From Dastarcus helophoroides (lineage: Eukaryota > Arthropoda > Insecta > Coleoptera > Bothrideridae), in NCBI GenBank assembly GCA_028583605.1, contig CM053332.1, forward strand, positions 22,723,823 to 22,787,822: a stretch of DNA of 64,000 bases. The letters are read 5' to 3'. The translations under genes and the position numbers were made by a program. The notes beneath the pieces are model-generated. The model was not told the DNA's origin, did no database searches, and saw nothing but the letters and a program-made list of their open reading frames with translations. This document shows, piece by piece, positions 52,901-63,684 of this stretch. How positions within the stretch are numbered: the stretch's first letter is position 1; every line of letters begins with the position of its first letter.

Positions 52901-53990
52901 TTTATGATCTCTGAAAAATTGGATTCTTTTTCAAATAATTTTTTTTTATCAAGTTTTTTCCCAAAATTCGGTTTTTTTTTCATTTTTCTTTGAAAATTCC
53001 AGTGTTTATACAAATTTTGCCTTTTTTTTAATACGACTTTGGAAATTTTGATTTGTTTCACAAAATTCTCTTTTGAAAAGAAAAAATTCGACATTTTTCT
53101 ATCCGTTTCTCTAAAATTGTCCTTTTTCGCTAATTCTTGATGACGTTATTTTCAAAATTCAGCTTCTATACCAAATTTTAAATTTTTTCTTCTTCAAATT
53201 CATTTACCGTTGCAAGATTTTTTAAAAAATATATTTTTTCTGAAAATATCTACTTTGTTAAATTCGACTTTTTTGAAGTCGTTTCTCAAACATTTTTTTA
53301 AAATAAATTCAGTTCCTATCTGAAAGTTAAACTATCTCAGGGACATTTCGGGGGTTCCTCAATACTTTAAAATTTCTGGAGATTTTGTTTCTTTTCAGAA
53401 TTCGCCTTTTTTCTTAATTTTCCGACTTTTCTCAAAATTGTGTTTTTCTAACAATTTCGACACCTTTCTTAAATTCCACTTCTGAAAATGTTAATTTTAG
53501 GGCAATTTCGACTTTTTCTCCCAAATGCGTTTCTTATTTTTGAAATTTGTAATTTGAATTAGATATTTTTTTTTAGATATTTCGAAAAAAAAATTCGAAT
53601 TTCTCTTCAATTTTACAATTAAACGAATAAAGAAGCAAAAAAAGTATTTTTTGAAATCTTATCTTTTTTTCTCAAAATTGGAGTCGAAGTTTCAACCATA
53701 TTCTTGAAATTTTGTCTTCAATTTTAAAATTTCCATTTTTTTCTCGATATTTCGAGATTAAAGCGAACATTTTGAGCTTAAAATCAAATTTTCGAGATTA
53801 AGGTCGATATTTCTCTCTCGAATTAAAATTCGTAATACGAGAGAATAAGTCCAAGTTAAAATTTTGAGAAAATAATCAAAATTTCGAAGAAAAACTTGAG
53901 CAGTCTTGGAATGTTGTGAAACATAACCTATACTTATCCCATTAAACAGGAAAATTAGAAAAAAAGCAAAGAAGAACTGACCTGAGATAG
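52901..53990. other. AT-rich intergenic DNA with degenerate TTTCTCAAAATT words
   Basis: Looks like old satellite-type sequence; no gene seen. Confidence 0.5.
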
Positions 53991-53994
53991 GCGA

Positions 53995-54080
53995 AAGAAT
54001 TTTTTTGGTGAAACGGACTGGTCCTTGGTTATCTTCAAAAATTGAAATACAGAACTTGTCCCCTGAAACCAAGAAAGATC
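53995..54080 (-). repeat. Family C fragment just downstream of gene D
   Basis: GTGAAACGGACTGGTCCTTG to CCTGAAACCAAGAAAGATC; truncated before the hammerhead part. Confidence 0.75.
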
Positions 54081-54217
54081 TTTCTTCTCTTCTGAATTTC
54101 AAGGCGAAAGAAAACTAACTAATAAAAAACTACTTTTTATTAACTACATTCAAATGTCAAATTTCTGTATCAGTTATTTGACCAATAGTAGACATTTGTA
54201 TTAAATCAGTCTTTTAT

Positions 54218-55267
54218 TCAGTACACGACGTTGTGACCGTATTGCGCCCCTGTGTATCCATAGTGGTTGGGTTGGTAGTGCTCGTAAGTTCTCCATGGGG
54301 CGTCAGACCAAGGAGAAACACGCTGCTGACCGAAGTGATAATTGTCGTGTCCGTTCGCCACAATACCCTCGTGATGTCTCAAAGTAGTACCGTGCTCGTG
54401 CTCGTACTCGTGCTCATCCACACCGTGAGGTACGTAACCAATTCCATGCTGATATGGTACCCATTGATGCTCACGTCTCAACTCCACACCGTGCTCATTG
54501 TCTCTTTGGTGCCCCAAAGTGACCTCATGGGGTACCTCATGTACGTAAGTGGTATGCTGGTACGGTACCCATTGGTGGTCTCCGTAAACATGACCATAAA
54601 CGCCATGTCTGGGAGCCCATTCATGATGTCTGTAAGACGGGTAGACTTCACGTGGAAAATAGATGGGTACTCGTGGTCCGTAGAAGCTTTCATGATGGTC
54701 ATCATGATGTCTAGCGTGGCGATGCTCATCGGCGACGTACCCAAAGAAAACGCCTCTACCTCTAACGAGATCTTCCCAAAGGTGTTCCTCGACTAAACTT
54801 CTAAACACGTGCAAGACCACCGGGTGCACCTGACCCCTGGCGACCGCTTTGGCGATATGATTCAAAATCTCTTCGTAGTCGGAAGCCTCCAACTGCTCCT
54901 TGTATTCATGGAAGATTTTTCCCAAAACCTCAAATTGGCGTTGGACTGGCACCTCCGAGCGTTTAGGTCTGATTGTCTCGTCGTGCTCCCAATCTCTGGG
55001 GTGCGTTCTATAGTTTACCTTGTCTTGGTCTTCGTGGTGGGCCACTTGGGTGTCGATGATGATTTTTCTGGTGGGTACTTGGGGGCCAGTCACGTGGATT
55101 TCTACTACGTGATGTCCGTGGTGTTCTTGGGATCTAACTGTGATTTGTTTGCCTGTTGGGTCGTGGACGGTGAACGAGCCGTCATCGTGATGGGTGACTC
55201 TTCTGTATTCGTGTGAGTCGGCCAAAGCCGAGGAGGCTAGAGCGAGGAAAAGTAGAACGAACTTCAT
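54218..55267 (-). CDS. Gene D: secreted His/Tyr-rich cluster protein
   Basis: Single exon, 349 residues. Signal peptide MKFVLLFLALASSALA. Module at about 20-175: HHDDGSFTVHDPTGKQITV, HVTGPQVPTRKIIID, then the helical half EILNHIAKAVARGQVHPVVL and HVFRSLVEEHLWEDLVRGRG, close in form to gene E and B exon 1. The remaining 170 residues are rich in His, Tyr, Gly and Glu, with two HQWVPYQH repeats and an EHEYEHEHG run. Such tails suit metal binding or Tyr/His cross-linking in an extracellular material, but this is inference. The start codon follows TATATAAAAA by about 45 bp. Confidence 0.8.
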   Translation of the reverse strand: MKFVLLFLALASSALADSHEYRRVTHHDDGSFTVHDPTGKQITVRSQEHHGHHVVEIHVTGPQVPTRKIIIDTQVAHHEDQDKVNYRTHPRDWEHDETIRPKRSEVPVQRQFEVLGKIFHEYKEQLEASDYEEILNHIAKAVARGQVHPVVLHVFRSLVEEHLWEDLVRGRGVFFGYVADEHRHARHHDDHHESFYGPRVPIYFPREVYPSYRHHEWAPRHGVYGHVYGDHQWVPYQHTTYVHEVPHEVTLGHQRDNEHGVELRREHQWVPYQHGIGYVPHGVDEHEYEHEHGTTLRHHEGIVANGHDNYHFGQQRVSPWSDAPWRTYEHYQPNHYGYTGAQYGHNVVY

Positions 55268-55314
55268 CTTGATGAAGTGAGTTGAGGACTGTCTTCCTGG
55301 ATTTCACGGAAGGT

Positions 55315-55333
55315 TTTTATATGTTGTGTTATC
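55315..55333 (-). promoter_or_regulatory. TATA box and GATA site of gene D
   Basis: Minus-strand ATATAAAA at 55,315-55,322 and GATAA at 55,329-55,333. Confidence 0.65.
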
Positions 55334-55459
55334 GTGGTATCGTTGAAAAGGAGGATTGTTTTAGATGTGTTTATTACAAAAATAATTATTATTAGTTGTT
55401 TGTTGCAAATTTGATAAAAGAGTGTTGACCAGAGGTTATAGGTGTCATTGGTCAATTAA

Positions 55460-55847
55460 TTGCTCGAGAAACATTATTATATGACTCGTGGAATGTTTCT
55501 TTAAAAGTTTCATTACAGGAACAGTATTTGTAAAAATAATTTCATCAAGTTTTTTAGAAGTTGATTAATCTTAGCTTAGTAATAAAAAAATTACATAATT
55601 TTTATGACTGAATGCAGCTTTAATTCGAATTAAGTAGGATTTTAGCATGGAATCAAATGTTAAGTAAATTTAGTTTTTTCAGAATTTTATGTAATGAATT
55701 AGTACTGCCCTAAGTAGCATGTACTACCTAATCGAAGTAACCAAAGTAAGACATTCAGTTGCGTTGTCTTATCTTCCTAGAAAGTAAAGTTTTACTTAAA
55801 ACTCGAAAAACTTTGACGTGAATTTAACTGACAAATATTTTACGATA
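55460..55847. other. Intergenic, no gene seen
   Basis: AT-rich, no repeats recognised. Confidence 0.45.
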
Positions 55848-56395
55848 TCATAATAGTTGTTGAGAAAAAAAAATATTTTCTGAAAAAATAGGTGCTTATA
55901 CTTCAAGGCTTTTTGACCCATATAGTAATAATTTTTTTTAAATAAGAAACTTGATTTAGCTGAAGGATAGAATGCAAATGAAATTTGTCATTTATATATT
56001 TTTTCATTTAGATGAATATTTTCGGAGTTAACACTAGTTCACGCAACGCAGTAATTGCGGTTGGAATCGAACATTTTAGCGTGAACTGAGGCAATCGCAT
56101 AAAATGTTCCAGTCATTGACTTATTGCGAATGAATGCTTTATATCTGAGACATTATCAACTCAGTTATCAGTTCCATAAATATTTGGATTGGTTGTAGAA
56201 AAAAGTGTGTAAATCTGAGAATGGACAATTTTTTTACTTTCTAATTGTATGCACTGGTCCTTGGTTATCGCCAAAAATTGATACACAAATCTTGTCCCTT
56301 GAAACCAAGAAAGATTTGTATGTATATCAAAGTGTGTATATTCGAAAATAGTCAATAGAAAACCCTAATCGTGCGAGCCCGACTCGCTCTTAGTT
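55848..56395 (-). repeat. Family F repeat, copy 2 (inverted to copy 1)
   Basis: Reverse-oriented match to 33,575-34,335 (GTTGTTGAGAAAAAAAAATA, CGGAGTTAACACTAGTTCAC, GAGCCCGACTCGCTCTTAG), interrupted by a short family C fragment at 56,250-56,315. Confidence 0.75.
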
Positions 56396-57190
56396 GAATT
56401 TTTCTTAACATTGGGCTTTTTTAAAAATTTCCATTATTTCCCGAAATGTTGACTTTTCGAAATTTAATTTTTCTCAAAATATAAGTTAGTTCATTAAAAA
56501 TTCGTTTTTTGTTTTAAAATATCGCTTTCAGTTACCAAAGTTCGAGATTTTTCTTGAAAACTTTAGTTTCTTTGAAAAATTTTAAATTTTTTCTCAAAAT
56601 TCTTTATTCTCCAAATCTAATCCTTTTTCTCCAAATTTCGATCTTTTTCACCTTCTTTCTGATATTTGCACTTTTTTTTGAAATTACTTGAAAATTCAAA
56701 TTCTTTCTCAGAATTTTACTTTTTCTAGGAAATTTTGATTTTTTCTCTAATTTTCGTTTCTGTTTTTAAAAATTTCAATTTTATATATCAAAATTTTTCT
56801 TTTTCCAAATTTCGATATTTTTCTTAAAATCCATCTTTTTTCGAAATTTCAACTTTTATCTCGAAATCCGATCTTTTATGTTTTTGGAAGCTTCAACTTT
56901 CTCCAGGAAATTCGTCTTTTTTTTTTGAAGTGAAAACTTCTCGATTTAAATCTTGAAATTTAGACTTTTATTTCGAAATTTAGAGGTTAAAGTCGACTTT
57001 TTAAGTAAGACTTTTTAAGAAAAGAGCATGACATTTTTCCAGTCTTTAACGTTTTTTTCAAGTTTTTTTTAATTTGCTTAAATCATGCTTTCAAATGATC
57101 TTAATTTTAATCCTGTCCAGTTCCTAGATTTTTTGAAAATTTTTTTAATTTTGTAAAATTTCTTTCAATAATTTTTGAATCCTTCCAAGA
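56396..57190. other. AT-rich intergenic DNA
   Basis: Many TTTCTCGAAATTT-type words; no gene seen. Confidence 0.5.
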
Positions 57191-57194
57191 TCTG

Positions 57195-57306
57195 ACAAAC
57201 TGTTGAAATACAAATCTTGTCCCCTGAAACCAAGAAAGATTAAAAAACACAACAGAGGTTGCTCTAACGCGTTTCGATAGCCAAACTATCATCTTCAGAG
57301 AGATAC
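57195..57306 (-). repeat. Family C copy with hammerhead-like core
   Basis: CTTGTCCCCTGAAACCAAGA, ACAGAGGTTGCTCTAACGCG, then at 57,261-57,306 (minus strand) CTCT, CTGAAGA, T, GATAGT-TTG-GCTATC, GAAA, CGCGT, T, AGAG. Best-kept family C core in the window. Confidence 0.7.
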
Positions 57307-57442
57307 TCAAACTGTCTTAAATCTTTCTTTTTTTTTGTTCCAAGGGTTATCTTGAAATCGTTTTCACTGTTGTAATTTTAGAGCGAAAGACAATAAAAGA
57401 AGAGATGATATTTACAATTTATTTTAAATTTCAGTTACAAGT

Positions 57443-58762
57443 TCAGTAAACTTGACCTTGCAAGTGGTTGAGTCTTCCCCATACTCCGTAATGTTGGGGG
57501 AGATGATGGTTGATTCCCTGGCCGTACCAGTAGCGTTGTCCAAGGGTATGCTCCGGGTGGTACAACTGTTCACCTTGGTGTTGATACAAGGGGTGTCCGT
57601 AGCCGTAAATCTTGTTCAAAACTTCGAGATATCTAGGGTGGTATTGCTGTCCATAGAGAGCGTTGTATGGACCATGAGTCCACTGACTGCGGTGCAAGTC
57701 TTCAACTTGGTTAATTCCGGTAAAAGGAACTCCATATACGGCGTTGTATGGGCCATGGTTCCACTGGTTGCGGTGCAAGCCCTCAACTTCGTAAACCTTG
57801 TTGATGGTTTTTCCGGTAAGAGGAACACCCACTAGGTAAGCGTCACGGACGAAAACACCTTGACCTAGAACCAATTGTTGGAAGAGTTCCTCGTGGTCCA
57901 AAGCTTTCAATACGTTGTAGACGACTGGGCTGATTTCCCACTGTTGGACGGCGTTTCTTACGTGAACCAAGATGTTAAGGTAAGTTTCTTCGGTGATGTA
58001 TTTACCATCGAAAGAGAGCAAGATTTGGTAGAGGTGGTCGAGTTGTTCGCGTCTGGGACCGTATTTTTCAGCATCGATGTTGAGGACGATGGTTTTGACT
58101 GGAATACCTGGGGCGTTGAGGACGATTTCCAACCATTTTTCGGCTTCGAGAGACACGGATCTGGTCAAAGTGATTTGTCTGAGAGCTTGGTCGTAGATCG
58201 TGAGGGAACCATCTTTGTTGAGGATGATTTTCTTGGCGGTTGGCTGGCCGATTCCGGTGTGGACTTTGTTGAGGAGATCGCCGGTGACGGCGGTGCCTAA
58301 GATTTCTGTATCGTAAGCGAAGACGCCTTCACCACGTACCAACTGTTGGAAGAGCTCGTCGTGGGTGAGGGCTTCGCAAGCGGCGTAGAGGACGGGGCTG
58401 ATTTGTTTGTTTTGGACGTCAGCTTGGATTTGGTCCAAAATGTGTTGGTAGGTTTCTTCGGAGATGTATTGACCGTTGTATGGTAGGAAATAGTTCAAAA
58501 TTTGAGCTACTTGTTTGTGGCCGGAACCGTATTGTCTGTACTCGACGTTGAGGACGATGCTTTTCCTTGGGATGGTAGGGTGGTTGATAACAAGGTCCAC
58601 TAAAGCTTCTCCGTTGACTCCCAAGGGTTTAGCCAAAGTTATCTGTCTCAGACTTTGATCGTGGATGGTTAAAGAACCGTCATCGTTGATGATGACTTTT
58701 TTGCCTGTAGGTAAGGCAGAAACTAAAAAGATTGAAGCCAAGAGAACAGCGAAGACCTTCAT
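57443..58762 (-). CDS. Gene E: secreted protein with two cluster modules and HGPYN tail
   Basis: Single exon, 439 residues. Signal peptide MKVFAVLLASIFLVSA. Module 1 at about 20-155 (KKVIINDDGSLTIHDQ, LRQITLAKPLG, YISEETYQHILDQI, LFQQLVRGEGVFAYD) and module 2 at about 175-310 (KKIILNKDGSLTIYDQ, LRQITLTRS, YITEETYLNILVHV, LFQQLVLGQGVFVRD) are clear internal duplicates. The tail repeats QWNHGPYNAVYG / QWTHGPYNALYG and is rich in Tyr, His and Gln. These are the least decayed modules of the cluster and the best queries for the family. The promoter has TATAAATA about 50 bp before the start. Function unknown, extracellular. Confidence 0.85.
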   Translation of the reverse strand: MKVFAVLLASIFLVSALPTGKKVIINDDGSLTIHDQSLRQITLAKPLGVNGEALVDLVINHPTIPRKSIVLNVEYRQYGSGHKQVAQILNYFLPYNGQYISEETYQHILDQIQADVQNKQISPVLYAACEALTHDELFQQLVRGEGVFAYDTEILGTAVTGDLLNKVHTGIGQPTAKKIILNKDGSLTIYDQALRQITLTRSVSLEAEKWLEIVLNAPGIPVKTIVLNIDAEKYGPRREQLDHLYQILLSFDGKYITEETYLNILVHVRNAVQQWEISPVVYNVLKALDHEELFQQLVLGQGVFVRDAYLVGVPLTGKTINKVYEVEGLHRNQWNHGPYNAVYGVPFTGINQVEDLHRSQWTHGPYNALYGQQYHPRYLEVLNKIYGYGHPLYQHQGEQLYHPEHTLGQRYWYGQGINHHLPQHYGVWGRLNHLQGQVY

Positions 58763-58811
58763 GGTTGATTCGAGTACAAGATCGAACTGATTTCCGCTTT
58801 AGATCTCTGTC

Positions 58812-58851
58812 TATTTATATTAAACGCGAATTATTTGTTCACGTTGTTATC
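58812..58851 (-). promoter_or_regulatory. TATA box and GATA site of gene E
   Basis: Minus-strand TATAAATA at 58,812-58,819; GATAA at 58,847-58,851, about 27 bp further upstream. Confidence 0.6.
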
Positions 58852-58859
58852 GCATCCTA

Positions 58860-59330
58860 ATTTGTGTTTTTGCATCAATAATTATTCGCGTGATGACTTT
58901 TAATTACAGTTTGGTTAATAGAGATAATTAAAGATAAATTTTTTCAAATTCAAATAAAGTTTTAGAAAGACAAATTGGCCAATCCATATAACAAAACCAA
59001 GACCATTTTCTTGCATTAAAAATAATCCATGTTATTAAAATATAATTTTAAATTTCGAGAAAAGAAGTCATATTTTAGAAATAATTTTCCAAATTTAAAT
59101 AAAAATTCTCGAAATTCTGAAAAATAATTTAGGAATTAATAAATGAAAATCAAAATTAGTTGACAACGGTTTTTGTAAATGGTTTCTCGAATATTTTCTG
59201 ACTGAAATGGATATTTCAATTTTTTTAACATGAATATCAAGACTATTTTGTAAATATTGTTCATTTTTATTTCTAAACTTCAAGTCTAGGTATGAAATTG
59301 TTTTGATTTTCTAAAATTTTGCTTCTCTTC
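58860..59330. other. Intergenic, no gene seen
   Basis: AT-rich gene E 5' flank beyond the promoter. Confidence 0.45.
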
Positions 59331-59339
59331 TCGAAAATA

Positions 59340-60955
59340 GACAATTGAATTGTATTCTTTCAAAATTTCGACTTCATTTTTCAAAATTTTTGCTTTTTTC
59401 TCAAAATTGCGACTTTCTTTTTCAAAATTTTGACTATTTTCGTGAAATTTTGACTTTCCTTTTCAAAATTCTCTCAAAACTCTTTTTTTTTCAAATTTTG
59501 AGTTTAGTTTCAAAATTCAAGTTTTTTCTAAAATTGTATCGAAAATTTCAAAGACTTTCTTGAAATTTTGACTACCTTTCTTAAAATTTTGATTTTTTCC
59601 TAAAAATTTTACTTTTTGTTTTTAATATTCGAACTTTTTTCAAAATTTTGAGTTTAGCTTCAAAATTCAAACTTTTTCTCAAATTGCCTCAAAAATTTTA
59701 AATATTTTCTTGACACTTTGACTTCCTTTCTTGAAATTTTGACCTTTTTCTTAAAATTTCGACATTTCTTTCCAAAATTCGTTCTTTTTGAGTTTAGTTT
59801 AAAATTCAAATTTCTTATTAAATTGTCTTGAAAATTTTAAATACTTTTTTGAAATTTTGACTTCTCTTCTGAAAAAGTTGACTTTATCACGCAATTTCGA
59901 GTTTTCTTTTCAAAATTCGCCCTTTTTCCCAAAATTTTGAGTTTAGTTTTAAAATTCAATTTTTTTCACAAATTGTTTCGAAAATTTTAATAACTTTCTT
60001 AACGTTTTCTCTTTATTTCTCGAAATTTTGACCTTTTTCTTGAAATTTCGGCATTTCTTTCCAAAATTCGTCCTTTTTTCAAAGTTTCGAGTTTAGTTTC
60101 AAAATTCAAATTTTTTCTTAAATTGTCTCGAAAATTTCAAATACTTTTTTGAAATTTTGACTTCCCTTCTTAAAAAGTTGACTTTTTTTTGCAATTTCAA
60201 GTTTTGTTTTCTAAATTCGCCCATTTTTCTTTAAAATTTTGAGTTTATTTTCAAAATTCAATTTTTTTTTCAAATTGTCTCGAAAATCCATTCTTTTTTC
60301 AAACTTTGAGTTTAGTTTCAAAATTCAAATTTTTATTAAATTGTTTTGAAAATTACAAGTACTTTTTTGAAATTTTGACTTCCCTCCTTGAAAAGTTGAC
60401 TTTTTTTCTTGCAATTACGAGTTTCCTTCTTAAAATTCGCCCTTTTTTCCCAAAATTTTGAGTTTACTTTCAAAATTCAGTTTTTTTCAAAAATTGTCTC
60501 GAAAATTTCAATAACTCTCTTAACGTTTTCACTTTATTTCTCGAAATTTTGATCTTTTTCTTGAAATTTCGACATTTCTTTCCAAAATCCGTCTTTTTTT
60601 TCAAAGTTTGAAAATTAGTTTCTAAATTCAAATTTTTTTAATTTCAAATACTTTTTTGAAATTTTGACTTCCCTTCTTGAAAAGTTGTTTGTAATTTCGA
60701 GTTTCGTTTTCTAAATTCGCCCATTTTTTTTTCAAAATTTTGAGTTTAGTTTCAAAATTCAATTTCTTTCTCAAATTGTCTCAAAAATTTTAATAACTTT
60801 CTTGACATTTTGACTTCGTTTCTTAAAATTTTGACCTCTTTATAAAATATTTCGACATTTATTTCCAAAATTCAACCTTTTTTTCAAAATTTTGAGTTTA
60901 GTTTTAAAATTCAAATTTTTTCCCAAATTGTTTCAAAAATTTCAAATACTTTTTT
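59340..60955 (+). repeat. Degenerate tandem satellite, ~150-bp period
   Basis: GAGTTTAGTTTCAAAATTC-like words recur near 59,501, 59,650, 59,787, 59,939, 60,088, 60,239, 60,309, 60,459, 60,739 and 60,896, separated by TCTCGAAAATTTCAAATAC, GAAATTTTGACTTCCCTTCT and AATTCGCCC. Spacing is about 140-150 bp with some deletions, and there are hints of a 300-bp dimer. Confidence 0.8.
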
Positions 60956-62205
60956 GAACATAAACAACCATAAACCATAAATCAAAAACCATAAAGTATA
61001 AACCATAAATCATAAACCATAAACCATAAATCATAATTCCTAAACCACAAACCATAAATTATAGACCGTAAATTATTAACCATAATCCAATGACAATAAA
61101 TCATTAGCCATTAATCATAAACCATAAACTATAAACCATTAACCATTATTCATAAACCATAAACCATAAACCATAAACCATAAACCATAAACCATAAACC
61201 ATAAACCATAAACATTAAACCATAAACCATAAACCATAAACCGTAAACCATAAACCATAACCCATAAACCATAAACCATAAACCATAAGCCAAGAACCAT
61301 AAACCATAAATCATAAACCATAAACCATGAGCCATAAATCATAAACCATAAACCATTAACCATTGACCATAAACACTAAACCATAAACCATAAACCATAA
61401 ACTATAAACCATAAACCATTAACCATAAACCATAAACCATAAACCATAAACCATAAAACATAAACCATAAACCATAAACCATAAACCATAAACCATAAAC
61501 CATAAACCATAACCACAAACTATAAACCATAAACCATAAACCATAAACCATAAACTACAAACTATAAACATAAACCATAAACCATAAACTATAAACCATA
61601 ACCATAAACCATAAAGCATAAACCATAAACCATAAACCATAATCCATTAACCTAAACACATAAACCATAAACCATAAACCATAAACCATAAACCATAAAC
61701 CATAAACCATAAACCATAAACCATAAACCATAAACCATAAACCATAAACCATAAACCATAAACCATAACCAAAAACCATAAATCATAAACCATAAACCAT
61801 AAAATCGTAAACCATAACCAAAAACCATAGACCAAAAACCATAAACCATAAACCCTAAACCATATACCACAAACCATAAACTATAAGCCATAAACCATAA
61901 ACAATAAACCATAAACCATAAATCATAGACCAAAAACCATAAACCATAAAGACATAAACCATAAACCGTAATCCGTAAATTGTAAACAGTAAACCGTAAA
62001 CCTTAAACCGTAAACCGTAAACCGAAAACCGTAAGCCATAAACCATAAACCTTAAACCATAAACCATAAACCATAAACCATTAACTACAAACCACAAACC
62101 ATAAACCATTAACTACAAACCACAAACCATGAACCATTAACCAGAAACTATTAATCATAAATCATTAACCATAAACCACTAATCATAAACCATTAACCAT
62201 AAAAA
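60956..62205 (-). repeat. Heptamer array (CATAAAC)n
   Basis: About 1.25 kb of CCATAAA units with point variants (CCGTAAA, CCATTAA); best blocks at 61,150-61,300 and 61,660-61,770. The Met-Val-Tyr-Gly-Leu-Trp-Phe-cycling frames on the minus strand are artefacts. Confidence 0.95.
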
Positions 62206-63680
62206 ACTTTAAAGTTTAAAGTCAAAATTATAAGACAAAATGGGAAATTTTGGAAAAATATTTAAAATTTATTTTCAAAATGATGAGGAAAATAGTGAAT
62301 ATTTCGCTTTTAAATTTCAGGTATATCAAAATCTCTTGAAAAGTCGAAAATTTGAACTTAATTTTAAGAAAAAAGTCAAATTTTGTAAAATAAGTCCTAT
62401 AAAATTTTGTATTTTAAGTTAAAAAGTCTAAATTTTTTTCAAGATTAATTTCTTTAATGTAGAAATTCCCAAGTTGGGATGGAAGACTGAAATACGAGAA
62501 AATGTCGTGAGAACAATCGGAAAATGAAGAAAAAATCGAAAATTTATTGTAAAAACTTAAAAATATTTAAAAAACTGAAAATATATGGAAAAACCACAAA
62601 ACGTCGATGTTCAGGATTAATATCGAAGATTAAAATTACTTTAAAAAAAAATTAAAGTTTAGACCTTACAGTTGAAATCTCGGGATTTTTAATGAAATTA
62701 TCAAATTTTTGCGTTTAATGTCGAAATTTCGAAACAAAAATTAGAAATTTTGGGTCTAAATTTAAATTTATAAGGTAAATGTTTTTAGATATTTCAAAAA
62801 TGACGACTTTTTTCTAGAAATTTTGGCCTGACAAACGAAGTTTTAAGAACAAATTTAATTCGATTTTAATATACTGGAAAAAAAGTTTCAATTTTACAAA
62901 AAATTTAGCCAGAAGAGAAATTTTAAAATTCATTCGAAATTTGAACGAAACTATAAGAAAAAAGTTGGAAATTTCAAGATTAAAATTGAAATTTCAAGAT
63001 TGAAATCGAAATTTCAAGATTTAAATTGAAATTTCAGATTTTGATTTTAGAAATTTGATGTAAAGTTAAAAGATAAAATTTCTATAAAAGTAACTGGAGA
63101 TGTTTAGAAGAAAACTCAAAATTTAGACAAGAAAAATTTAAAACTTGTTATAGTTTATATAAATGTAAAATGTCGACTTTCTCTAGAAATTTTGGTTTGG
63201 CAGAAGTCATTTTGAAAAGATACTTAGTTAATTATAAAATGCTGAAGCAATTTTACAAAAAATCAAGGCTGGAGAATTTTCAGAATACTAAAAATCTTGA
63301 CTATTTATTTGAACATTGAAAGAAACCTTAAAAATTTAAAATTGAAATTACGAATTTTTGTGTTAAAGCAAAGTTGGCAATCGAAGACAAACTTACAAAT
63401 TACAACAGTAAACTTGAAAAAATTAAAAGAAAACTCAAAATTTGGACAAGAAATTCAAAATTCATTAGGCTTTTAGAAATCTTGAAATGTCGACATTTCT
63501 TCGAAACTTTAGCCTGACAGTCAAAATTTTAAGAAAAATTTAGTTTAAATTTAAAATACTGCGGACCAAGACAACATATTGGACACAAATTGAACCAAAT
63601 TTGGAATCGTGAAAATACTATTTCGAAATTTATATGAAACTTTTTAAGATAATATTTAGAATTTCTAAGTTTAAAATTAT
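62206..63680. other. AT-rich DNA, no gene seen
   Basis: Degenerate GAAATTTCAAGATTAAAAT words, possibly old relatives of the 51.5-kb or 59-kb repeats; no coding frame. Confidence 0.5.
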
Positions 63681-63684
63681 TTGA

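Noticed and set aside
54233..54796. Val/Ser/Leu-rich frames opposite gene D, and similar ones opposite gene E (57,452-58,300)
   Set aside because: Antisense shadows of His/Tyr/Glu-rich coding sequence; no signal, splice or promoter support.
61139..62109. Frames cycling Met-Val-Tyr-Gly-Leu-Trp-Phe on the minus strand
   Set aside because: Translation of the CATAAAC heptamer; no start context and no conserved ends.
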